From Drosophila persimilis (taxonomy: Eukaryota > Arthropoda > Insecta > Diptera > Drosophilidae): a stretch of DNA of 64,000 nt. The translations under genes were made by a program, and so were the position numbers. Of the stretch, positions 1 through 9,048 are shown piece by piece. The stretch lies in the NCBI RefSeq assembly GCF_003286085.1, contig NW_020825317.1, positions 4,278,001 to 4,342,000 of the forward strand. The letters are read 5' to 3'. How positions within the stretch are numbered: position 1 is the first letter of the stretch; each line of letters starts with the position of its first letter. A model generated the notes under the pieces. That model saw only the letters and a program-made list of their open reading frames with translations, searched no databases and had not been told where the DNA came from.

Positions 1-299
1 AGAGCCGGGCTGGGGCTGGCGGTCCGGGACCAATGTGTGCCAGGGAGTTCGGTGTGAAAGCTAACCCCGAAAAATTGTCAACGCGAATTACTGGCACATT
101 TTCGTAAGCGATGGGGCATGGGGCAGAGGATGCAAGAATGGGCAGGGGGGGAGGAAAGGGAATGGGAGGCATTGATAGTAATTGCAAGCAGCATGCACAA
201 TTGCAGCGAGGAGCGAGAACGAGTCGCGTAATAAATCCATAATCCGAGGCGACAATTTGAATCATGGCGCTGTAAATGCGTTGCGTTTGTGGGAGGGCA

Positions 300-412
300 G
301 TGGCAGTGGCAGTGCCAGTGCCAGGGATCCAGCAGTGGCAGGGTTCAGTGGCAGTGTGGCAGTGTGGCAGTGTGGCAGGGTAGCAGGGTAGCAGTGGCAG
401 TGGCAGGGTCGC
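300..412. repeat. GGCAGT-type low-complexity repeat
   Basis: Imperfect tandem copies of GTGGCA and GTGTGGCA run through this stretch, giving Ser/Gly/Ala/Val-like strings in several frames. The open frames across it on both strands are by-products of the repeat. Confidence 0.8.
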
Positions 413-545
413 AGCTGCAGGCATTCAAGCGGCAGCGACAAGACAAGACAGTTGCAGTCTCTGGCTCGGGAGCTTCTCTTTTTATGCTCCCCTTTTGTTT
501 TATTGCATTTCACTTTGTCTGTCTCGGGCTCTGACGCCAAACCCA

Positions 546-578
546 TTTCATTCTCATCCTCATCCTCATCCTCATCCC
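546..578. repeat. CTCATC hexamer microsatellite
   Basis: Five or so tandem copies of CTCATC, read directly. Confidence 0.8.
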
Positions 579-1772
579 CATACCCCGGCCCCTCGGATTG
601 TAGCATGTGAAAATTGCATTTTATGCTCCTTCGCCTCCAATCCCTAAGAACCCAAGAACGCCCATCCCACCATCCGATCCCTCTCTCAGTATTCTCTCTT
701 TCTGTTTGTCTTTTCCTCAGCAGTTAAAATAATCATAATAAAAGAAGTGCGAAAGCTAAACGCGAGACTCCGACTAGCAGATACCCAGGATCTACAGGGA
801 CAGACCGTTCCTACATAATAGTATAGAACCTGTTCATGTTGGTGGATAATAATGGAAAGGCACGTGCTTCAGAGCATCTGATCGGTATTTCTTTGGGAGA
901 TACAAGGAATGAAAGAGATTCGATAGAGAATCAGGCTTACTGGGAACTTGTTTACCACTATTTGGCTGCAAAATAAAGAGAAAATGTCTACAAATCAAAA
1001 TACATAAGACTTTTCAAGATGCAGACCCACATTTGTAGCATATGTACATGGCTAATGGTGATCTAGAATCGGAGAGTCACTCCCACCTCATTCCGAGGGT
1101 ATTCAAAAACAAAATCCAGGCACAAATGCGCCTCCTTGGCGGACCAAATCCCCAAGAAGGAATGTCAACATTTGCCAGCCAAGTGCACTTGGCCAAAAGA
1201 GGGTCAGATGTCGGAGCAGATGGAGGAGCAGCAGGCAGACTGTCCTGGGACTGGGACTTGGCTGTCGGCTTAGTCGCAGTTATCTTGATCACAGCTAAAC
1301 AATCGATTCAATTTGTCCTTAATGAAGTCCTGGACGTGGACGTGGACGTGGCCTAGCCTTTGGCCCCTCAGAGTTTGTCCGATTTATTGGCAGCAGATTG
1401 GATGGCAGCCAAACAAAAAAAATCGAGAAGACCCAAGCGGCCCGAAGGTGAAATCAATTCAAAATTTGCTTTGATTTACATTTCTCAGAGGGCCTGACTC
1501 TTCTCTTGCAGCACACATTTAATTAATGCAGCTCGAGAATTAGTTGCAACAATTTTGGCAAACATTTTCCGCTTCATGTTCGGCACAGAATGTTGTCGCC
1601 AAGGCGATTGACATATCGTGCGAATGGCCATTGAACTCTGAACCGAAACGGAGACGAGCAAGGCTCGGGACCGGGACTAGGGCTGGTTCTGCTGGCCAAA
1701 GGTAATCACACCAGGCCACAACGCATGACTGACAGCCACATGGCATGACTTATTCAAGGCTCAGCTCCGCCC

Positions 1773-1828
1773 CGACATCGACATCGACATGGACATGGAC
1801 ATGGACATGGACATCGACGTCGACATCG
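1773..1828. repeat. GACATC/GACATG hexamer repeat
   Basis: About nine tandem hexamers alternating GACATC, GACATG and GACGTC. Confidence 0.8.
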
Positions 1829-3724
1829 GGGCAGTGTTCTGGCATTAACCAGCTGTGTGTTTTGGGCAGGGCCGTATAATTAGCTCGATTCCGGCTTAGA
1901 GCGGGAAGTGGAATGAAGACCGGAGACTGGAGAGACCCTCATTCAATGTCTGGCTTGGGGCCACTGCCAGGAATTTCAATATGCCATACATGCTGGCAGA
2001 GTCCGCTCTCTTTATGGCATATCATTTGGGACAAGTGTCAGACCGGGGCTGGCTGGTCTTTCGGATGCCCCTTATAATCTTCCGAGTATTGATTCCTCTG
2101 GACTGGGTGTATTTTCATATACATATCTTTCCAGCAGCTTTAAGTGGCTAGTGGCGCAAGTTAAAGCTCTTCGAGGGCATATCCATTATCCGGCAGCTCA
2201 TCCAGACTCGTTTCTCATTCGTTTCTCTACCAATTTTCCCCCGTATTTCCATGTGTGCTTGCCAAAATCAAGCCGCAGCCTGACTGACTATTTTGCATAC
2301 GCAAATACAAGTAAATAAATTGAAATTCGTCAGCGCCTTGCCTTCCAGCTCTCTCCAGCTCGCTCCAGCTCCAAAACACTCTTCAGCTCTGTGCACACAA
2401 CACGCATGTAAATCGCCGTCTTACAACAAAAATGCCACCTGTGAGGACTGTGGAACTGTGGAAGTGTGGAACTGTGTGGCTGTCTGGGGGGCCCTGTCTG
2501 GGGGGTAGTTAGAAAGCTTAAAGGTAAATTTGCCTTTCTATCTTTTCCTTTTTGCCAGCCCTGTCGTACGAGTGTAAGGGTATAACAGGCACTCGGCAAA
2601 CGAGACGTTTCCGTGGATAGTTATTCAGGGAAAAGGGTATCGTTCAGTTCATAGAAGGGGAGTCTTTTGGCAATTGTTGTCCATAAAGTGTGTGTCCCAC
2701 TCCCTTTTGCATATTTACAGATTTTTTCGTTTCATTTTATTGGCAATTCAGAGCCGAGAGAACCGTGTGCCAAATCGATTGCTTCCCCTCAAGAAGTGGG
2801 GGCTGTCCCTGACCCTGGCATCGCCTCGCTCTAATGAGTCCCTGCCCCAACTAGTCGCGGCCATAAAAATGGCCAAAGTGTTTAATCAACCCAAACCCCG
2901 TGGCCAACCATCCCTCTGGCTGTGGGTTGTGGTCTGTGGTCCATCGCTCAGTGAAATGGAATTGACTGCCATAAATCAGAGCCCGAATATGTCGAGCTCC
3001 TACTTAGGTGGCGGGGCTCTCGTATTTATGGCCTGGACCAGCTGCGGTCAGAGCCTTGACCTTTTTTCGTGAGCCGCTATCGGATGGGTGGGGATCGGCG
3101 GATTGGCTCCCTTCCACTGCCGCCAAATGGACCTCCCAGGCATACACTGTGGTTAAGCTTAAGGAGAATGGTCTGAACATTAAGCACATAAAAACCAATC
3201 AAATGGAAGAGAGAAAAGCGCTGCTGTGGCAACCGAGACCACCTGCCCCGGCTCCGACTCGGCTCTGCTCGGCAGTCACCCAAAAATAGTCACAATAAAA
3301 TGCCAACTGCCAATAAACGTCAATAAATCAAACAATTGAGCGCGCGGCCAACTTTTCTGACGGCGTGCGCCAAATAAGTCCAATGTCCACTGACTACCGT
3401 CCACTGTCCCATGTCCCACCTGTCCCAATAGTGCTCCCCAGAGCAGGCGAACAAAAGCAAGTCCCCTCAGTGGAGCTTTGGAGCATTGGAGCAATCATTG
3501 AAGCAAAAAAAGAGAACCAACAGCATGGACATTCGCGGCATGAACAGGGTGGGGGAGGGGGGTGGTATCAGCAATTGGAGACTGGGGAGACACACAATAT
3601 AGCATGTTGCTGCTACCCAGCTTGGAGATGGATAATCGGTAGTACATTTGTAGTACTTCTCCCTTCTAGTGGGCCGCTTTAAGCAGTGTCAGAGGTATAG
3701 ACATTCTAAAAGTATACAAATACA

Positions 3725-4565
3725 AATACAACAAGGAGGAACGTTGTGAGTTGCTGCGGACACCGCAACTCTACAGCTATACCCGATACTAAGTCAGTAT
3801 GGCTCTCCTCCGGCAGACGCCGCCAATATTAAACGACACAACAAAGAGTGCGTGCGAGAGAGACAGAAAATCAGTCTGAGCGTGACGTCGAGCGCTGCGT
3901 GGGCAGTGCAAATTGATTTGTTGCAAATTATCCGATCTGATCCAGATTCCGCAACCGGATATATATGGTCATTCTCTATGATTCTGCGTTTTTAGTTTTC
4001 TCGAATCTGCAATATTGTGGATGCAACAGATTTTCGTCGTTTGTGGGGGCGGATGGGGGTTTTATAGTGACATCTTAAAGGAGTGTGTGTACCAAATTTG
4101 GTTACTCTAGCCTTAATAGTCTCTGAGATTTGTGAATATCCCCAGATTTGCATCCTTTGCGGGGGCGGAAGGGGGTGTGGCGAAATTTGGACACGAAACG
4201 GTCAAGGTCCGATATCACAGGAGTGTGGATATTAAATTTGGTTGCTCTGGCTCTTATAGGTTCTGAGATCCTTGAACTCATATTTGAAATTGGCAAAACC
4301 GACCATGAAACCTGTGTGTTAGAGAGAGACAGAGCGAGAAAGAATGAAATTGTTTTCTTGATTCTGGCTATAATAATTATACGATCTGGTTCAGATTTTA
4401 CACTCTAGAAGATATAGTCATCTTCTACGATTCTGCGTTTTTAGTTTTCTCGTATCTTTGAATTTGTGGATGCCACAGATTTTCGCCCTTTGTGGGGCGG
4501 AAGTGGGCGGGGCAAAGTTTTGAAATATTCTTGTAGCAGTGACATATCACAGAAGTCACATATCA
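3725..4565. mobile_element. Helitron-type (DINE-1/ISY-like) remnant
   Basis: The block opens with a Drosophila dispersed-repeat head (ACAAGGAGGAACGTTG, then TATACCCGATACTAAGTCAG). It contains about three diverged copies of one internal module: a GATTCTGCGTTTTTAGTTTT segment, a GTGGATGC..ACAGATTTTCG segment, a GGGGGCGGA-rich segment and a TTTGGTTRCTCT segment (near 3940-4135, 4143-4275 and 4380-4560). The head resembles that of the shorter element at 29589. I recall this family as the ISY/DINE-1 non-autonomous Helitrons abundant in the obscura group. That name is from memory; the internal repetition is seen directly. No transposase is coded. Confidence 0.7.
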
Positions 4566-4823
4566 CATCCTGTACCGCCAGAAAACTCGTCGCCAACTGA
4601 CGCTAAAGATAGTTCTGCAGATGTACCCTTTGTGCTGCCCAGGGCTTGTATTTATACTGGCGAGGTCATGTATCAGTCCATAAAGCTCGAGCAGCTGAAG
4701 AAGGCGCAAGCGGATATCCAGCTCGTGCTGCACCGCTGGAAGCATTGCCTACGGGTGCATCTCGTGACTCCAGGGATCTCATGTGGTAGGTCCAGCTGTC
4801 GCTCGTCTCTGTGTCGATCTTAG
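4566..4823 (+). pseudogene. unrecognised coding-like fragment
   Basis: Directly after the Helitron remnant is a frame open on the plus strand to a stop at 4821. Its composition is protein-like, including a possible short coiled coil (KLEQLKKAQADIQLVLHRW). The opposite strand is also open over most of it. I do not recognise the family. It could be a piece of a host gene carried by the Helitron, an old pseudogene, or chance. Confidence 0.25.
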
Positions 4824-4864
4824 ACATCTTTAAATAAATGAAACAGGCAGATCACACACAAATT

Positions 4865-4876
4865 TTTATTTTTATT
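4865..4876 (-). terminator. candidate poly(A) signals of the eIF4E-like gene
   Basis: Two overlapping AATAAA motifs on the minus strand lie about 270 bp past the stop codon at 5142 and are the first such motifs downstream. A run of T on the plus strand (A on the minus) follows at about 4879-4888. Confidence 0.5.
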
Positions 4877-5141
4877 TCTTTTTTTTTTAATTAGTGTTGG
4901 GACTGTTTGATTGATGTAATTGAACAAATGATTTAATTTGGAATTTAAACATTTTTTTACTGATGAAAGCCGAAATGTGAGGATGTAAGTGAAAGTGCCG
5001 TACTTCAAACTCGATCAATTTTGGGTTACTTTTTCACGAAACAATCAACAGAAAGTTGCACAGAGAAGATTTATAAATTTTGTAAGGGCAGAAGGGAGGC
5101 TGCTGCTGCTCCCGCTCTCCCCTGTTCCAGTAGGATTCTTC

Positions 5142-8054
5142 TTACAAAGTATAAGTGGCTGTTAGGGGGGAGTCCTGCTGGGCCATGTTGTCCCGGTGCT
5201 GCAGATATTGCAGGACGAAGCCGGCATTGGTGGGCAGGCCATTGCGCAGTTGCTTTCCTATTTGAAGGATCCTCTTTTCTTTGGTGCAGTCAGCGGTCCA
5301 GAGCGCAATCTTGTTGTTCTTCAGGCGGATGTTGACCACAGCGCCACAGAGGTCGATGCTGTGCTCGCAGTTCTCGCCTATCAGGGAAAGCAGGCAGTAC
5401 TCCCAGAAGAAGTTCATTTCAGCGGTGGCACTCTTGGGAAAGCTGACAATCCATCGGCCCCCGTTAACGTTCGCCTCGTCCTCCCAAATGGGGCGAATGC
5501 CGTCCTTGAACAGACAATAATCACTCCCGACCTTAATTTGCGATGGCGTCTTGATGTGATGGTAGAGACTCCAAAAGTTCTCCACGGTACTAAAGCTCGT
5601 TATCTGGTGCAGCGTCTCCTCCCAGGTCTTGGCGCGATCGGGCTCCACATACCACATGGTCCATTCGTGGTTCAAGGGGTGCTGAGGTAGCGACACCTCC
5701 TCCACTGGGTGCTCGTCTTCTGGACAGCCACCAGCCCCCTCCTGGTCGCCTTCGCTGGGATCAACTTGAGGCTCAGTCTCGGAATCTGTTTCCCCGTGCT
5801 CTGAAGTGGAGGTGCTAATGCGTTTCAGCACAGGGGTTCTCATCTGAATTAACGTCTTGGGTTTGCCCTTGGCGGTCACTGGGGATGCAACTGGGGATGC
5901 AACTGGGGGTGCAACTGGGGATGCAACTGGGGATGCAACTGGGGATGCAACTGGGGGTGCAACTGGGGATGCAACTGGGGATGCAACTGGGGATGCAACT
6001 GGGAATGCAACTGGGGATCCAACTGGGAATGCAACTGGGAATGCAATTTGAGATCCAACTGAGAATGCAACTGGGAATGCAACTGGGTATGCAACTGGGA
6101 ATGCAACTAGAGATGCAAATGGTGGTGAAACTGGGAATGTAACTGGTGAAACAACTGGTGATGCAACTGGTGATGCAACTGGTGATGCAACTGGTGATGC
6201 AACTGGTGATGCAACTGGTGATGCAACTAGTGATGCAACTGGTGATGCAACTGGTGATGCAACTGGTGATGCAACTGGTGATGCAACTGGTGATGCAACT
6301 GGTGATGCAACTGGTGATGCAACTGGTGATGCAACTGGTGACGCAACTGGGGAACACTGCAGCTTCGGGCTCTGATTAATGCTGATGCTCCCTCTACCCT
6401 TTTTCTCCTTGGAGTTCCTTGAAGTGGGATCCATTGAGCCTGTACGCTGAACCATTGCGACGGCCTCATTCCAAGCCGGACTTTCGATCAAATTCCAAGA
6501 CGATCGCGGTGGGGTCCTTCCGTTTTGTTGGGGAGCAGACGGCTGTACAGGGCTTTTCAACTCGAGCTGTGGCTCTCCCGAGTCTGCAATCCAAGGAGAA
6601 CCGGCGACTGTCGTCCAGGCAGCCGTCGGCATTGAGACTCCTTTGAGTTGAGCTGGCAGTGGGTTCTGTGCACAAGGGGGATTCTTCGAGCCACACTTTA
6701 GACTCTCCTTACTGATAATGGGTTCTGCATTCTGGTTGCATTGCCTGGCAACCACGTTCCAGGATGGACACTGGGACGAGGACACATCAGGCGTCCGAGT
6801 TGCGGGTTGTGCCGCCGGTGACGAAGATCTTGTATCCTCACGGAGAATAATCTGGGGCTGTGTCGGCGCTGCAGTCGTCATTTGGGGCATTGCTGAGACA
6901 ATGGTACGCTGCAGCGGCGCCTCTGGGGTCGGAGGGGGACAGTTCCAAGAGCCACCCGCAACCACGTTCCAAGGCGCACTCTGGATTGGGGTCATAAGCT
7001 GGGGTACGCCTTTGCGGTGACTCTTTTTGGCAGAAACCTTCAATGTATTCTCCTTTGTGGAAGACTTGCGACCCCGGCCCCGATTGTTCGTAAACTTCAC
7101 ATGAACATTCCAGTCATCTTGTGGCGGCACGCGCGGCCGATCCACACCATCCCGCTGAGCGGGGGTCTTTGGCTTGACCACTTCCAAGGAACGCCTGTGC
7201 AAAGGGATGGTTGGGAAGATCAACTGTGGCTGAGTTGATGGTACAGAGGTCTTGATGACGCTTCTTGGAGCTGTATTTGCGGTGATAGAGCTGTTCTGTG
7301 TGTGCGACGTTCCAGATAAATTCCCCTTCGATAGATTCGTCTTCGTCAAAGGACTGCGCTCAGTTTTAGTCTTATCAGAGACACCACATCTTGTTAAAAT
7401 TGGCGTCTTTAGCAGCTCGGAAGATTTCTTTGACAGACTTGGACTCGGACTGGCTTCTGGAGGCTTTTTCGGTGATCGTTTCTTATTTGAGCTGCCACAT
7501 CTTTTTAAAATCGTCCTTAGCTGTGGACCGACATCTGGATTATCGTTTGGTGGGGAAGAATTATTCAACCTCGTCAGAACAGACGAACTATTTCCATCAG
7601 AGTCTTGACATCTTTTTAAAGTTGGTATGTTGGAGGAACTCTGTGAGTCAGTTGGACCGGCATTTAAAATCTTTAGTGGATATGTGTTCTGGTTGACACT
7701 CCTAACGAGGATACCCTTCAATGGGGCCGTAGTTTTAGGCATCTTTGTGTGTTGCTTCTTTGCTGTGGTACCCTGACTATCGCCTCCGGACCCCATTGTG
7801 GATATACCCTGGGGCTTACTGTCATTGTTGTCAAATTTATCGGATTTTTTTTCATGAGTAAATTTCCGGGTGGAATCGCCAGCGGATCCTTGTGCGAAAT
7901 TATCCTGGGTGGAGGCTACATCCGATGATTGGATGGCGGCAGCTGCCTCGTTCTGGTGCCCTTGATCCACGGTTGCTTCTGTGTCTGTTGTTGTTAATCG
8001 CTTCCGTATAATTGTGTGTCGATAGATTTGCATATCGGGTCGGTTTGAATACAT
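5142..8054 (-). CDS. eIF4E-family protein with very long N-terminal extension
   Basis: A single intronless frame of 970 residues. Residues 792-970 form a full eIF4E domain: HPL start, dorsal Trp (W828 in VENFW) used by eIF4G and 4E-BP partners, cap-stacking Trps W811 and W857 with E858 in RPIWEDE, the phosphate-contacting R910 and K915, and W919 in IALW. This predicts 5' mRNA cap binding in the cytoplasm. Usual eIF4E proteins have 200-260 residues, so about 790 residues are extra. The extension is polar and disordered. It has four related Leu/Arg/Cys motifs (about 115-224), Trp-centred repeats (W315, 362, 370, 432, 480, 488, 520, 528), about 39 SPVA tetrapeptides (568-726) and an acidic linker (about 755-790). 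Lack of introns suggests a retrocopy origin. The start is the first in-frame Met. Drosophila carries several testis-biased eIF4E paralogues; assigning this gene to one of them would be inference. Confidence 0.88.
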   Translation of the reverse strand: MYSNRPDMQIYRHTIIRKRLTTTDTEATVDQGHQNEAAAAIQSSDVASTQDNFAQGSAGDSTRKFTHEKKSDKFDNNDSKPQGISTMGSGGDSQGTTAKKQHTKMPKTTAPLKGILVRSVNQNTYPLKILNAGPTDSQSSSNIPTLKRCQDSDGNSSSVLTRLNNSSPPNDNPDVGPQLRTILKRCGSSNKKRSPKKPPEASPSPSLSKKSSELLKTPILTRCGVSDKTKTERSPLTKTNLSKGNLSGTSHTQNSSITANTAPRSVIKTSVPSTQPQLIFPTIPLHRRSLEVVKPKTPAQRDGVDRPRVPPQDDWNVHVKFTNNRGRGRKSSTKENTLKVSAKKSHRKGVPQLMTPIQSAPWNVVAGGSWNCPPPTPEAPLQRTIVSAMPQMTTAAPTQPQIILREDTRSSSPAAQPATRTPDVSSSQCPSWNVVARQCNQNAEPIISKESLKCGSKNPPCAQNPLPAQLKGVSMPTAAWTTVAGSPWIADSGEPQLELKSPVQPSAPQQNGRTPPRSSWNLIESPAWNEAVAMVQRTGSMDPTSRNSKEKKGRGSISINQSPKLQCSPVASPVASPVASPVASPVASPVASPVASPVASPVASPVASLVASPVASPVASPVASPVASPVASPVVSPVTFPVSPPFASLVAFPVAYPVAFPVAFSVGSQIAFPVAFPVGSPVAFPVASPVASPVASPVAPPVASPVASPVASPVAPPVASPVASPVTAKGKPKTLIQMRTPVLKRISTSTSEHGETDSETEPQVDPSEGDQEGAGGCPEDEHPVEEVSLPQHPLNHEWTMWYVEPDRAKTWEETLHQITSFSTVENFWSLYHHIKTPSQIKVGSDYCLFKDGIRPIWEDEANVNGGRWIVSFPKSATAEMNFFWEYCLLSLIGENCEHSIDLCGAVVNIRLKNNKIALWTADCTKEKRILQIGKQLRNGLPTNAGFVLQYLQHRDNMAQQDSPLTATYTL
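5878..6350 (-). repeat. 12-bp coding minisatellite (SPVA repeat)
   Basis: About 39 tandem 12-bp units inside the eIF4E-like frame. Two blocks are nearly homogeneous and of different unit type: GGGGATGCAACT at 5880-6000 and GGTGATGCAACT at about 6143-6350 (plus-strand reading). A diverged middle block lies between. The unit length keeps the frame, so copy number can change without a frameshift. Other frames on both strands are open across it for the same reason. Confidence 0.95.
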
Positions 8055-8661
8055 TGCGCACGGAATGGCGCGAGTGTGCTCTGGCCGGAACAGAGAAAGA
8101 GAGAGACGAGGAAAGAACGATTTCGAAAATGTTTTGCGAGAAGAGGTGCGGTTTCAGAGAAGCAGGACAAGCCCTGACAATGGCTCTTACCTTTAGTGAA
8201 TAGCACTACTCAAATTACTGTTGATACGAAGAATGAAATAATTCGTTTAAGGAATTTCTATATTTCACACGCGTTACAGTTTTTCCGTTTTATTTTATAT
8301 TTAAACTAAACATTAAAATCGAGCACTGGTACTGGTTTCGTTTCTATCGATGTTTCAAAGTGAAGCTCCACTTTTGTACTGAATAAAATATACGAAAACC
8401 GACATGACGTTACCAACATCAAAGTCTGAGGATATACTGATATCAAAAAACCGATGTTTATTTTCAATTCGTGGAAATTCGGTAAAATATTGATAGATGT
8501 ATTTTTCAGAGAACGTATGATCTTTAACTATGGACACTCGTTACTCGATACAAGTAACTCTTTGCTAGTTACTAATAAGACGTAATAGCTCATTGCTCGC
8601 TAAATGGGAAACTAATAGCCTCAGAGATATTGATCGTACATACTATGTACATGTCAATATG

Positions 8662-8669
8662 TATCGATA
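8662..8669. promoter_or_regulatory. DRE-type TATCGATA palindrome
   Basis: A perfect TATCGATA, the consensus of the DREF/BEAF-32 site, lies about 600 bp upstream of the eIF4E-like start codon. An imperfect copy (CTATCGATG) is near 8345. It may mark the promoter or a boundary; the distance makes this uncertain. Confidence 0.35.
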
Positions 8670-8965
8670 CCGCTGATCTCTCGTTACTCTTTACTGGTTA
8701 CTACATCCAGCTCTCTCTGCTGGACATGGATGGGCACCGACATAAGTTCCTTACCCGCTCTTACGCCTGGAACGAAACGGAATGTGTGTGAAATTTTCTT
8801 TAAGTTCGCCTTAGAGAAGAAGGAAGACGAGACCCCTCCGCACGAACAAGTTCCACTCGAGCTGCAAGCTGACCAGACCTCGACCCAAGGAACGTGTGCC
8901 AAGCAACTTGCCAGAACTACGGGAACAAATATTTACACACACTCGGACTCGAGTGGAGGCGACAC

Positions 8966-8977
8966 CACACCACACAA

Positions 8978-9008
<31 letters not shown>

Positions 9009-9048
9009 AACACTCCCGTACCCCCGTACCCCCGTACCCCCGTACCCG
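8966..9048. repeat. CA microsatellite plus CCCCGTAC tandem repeat
   Basis: A (CA)n tract to about 9013 is followed by four tandem copies of an 8-bp unit CCCCGTAC. Confidence 0.9.

Larger units (their letters stand above)
1..3724. other. non-coding stretch with simple repeats
   Basis: I see no gene here. All open frames are short and unsupported by splice signals or a recognisable protein family. The stretch holds several low-complexity tracts (listed separately) and AT-rich blocks typical of Drosophila intergenic or intronic DNA. It could belong to a large intron of a gene outside the window, which cannot be decided from this sequence. Confidence 0.5.

Noticed and set aside
5815..6469. Several long frames on both strands across the minisatellite
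   Set aside because: They arise because the 12-bp unit has no stop in most frames. Only the frame continuous with the eIF4E domain is credible.
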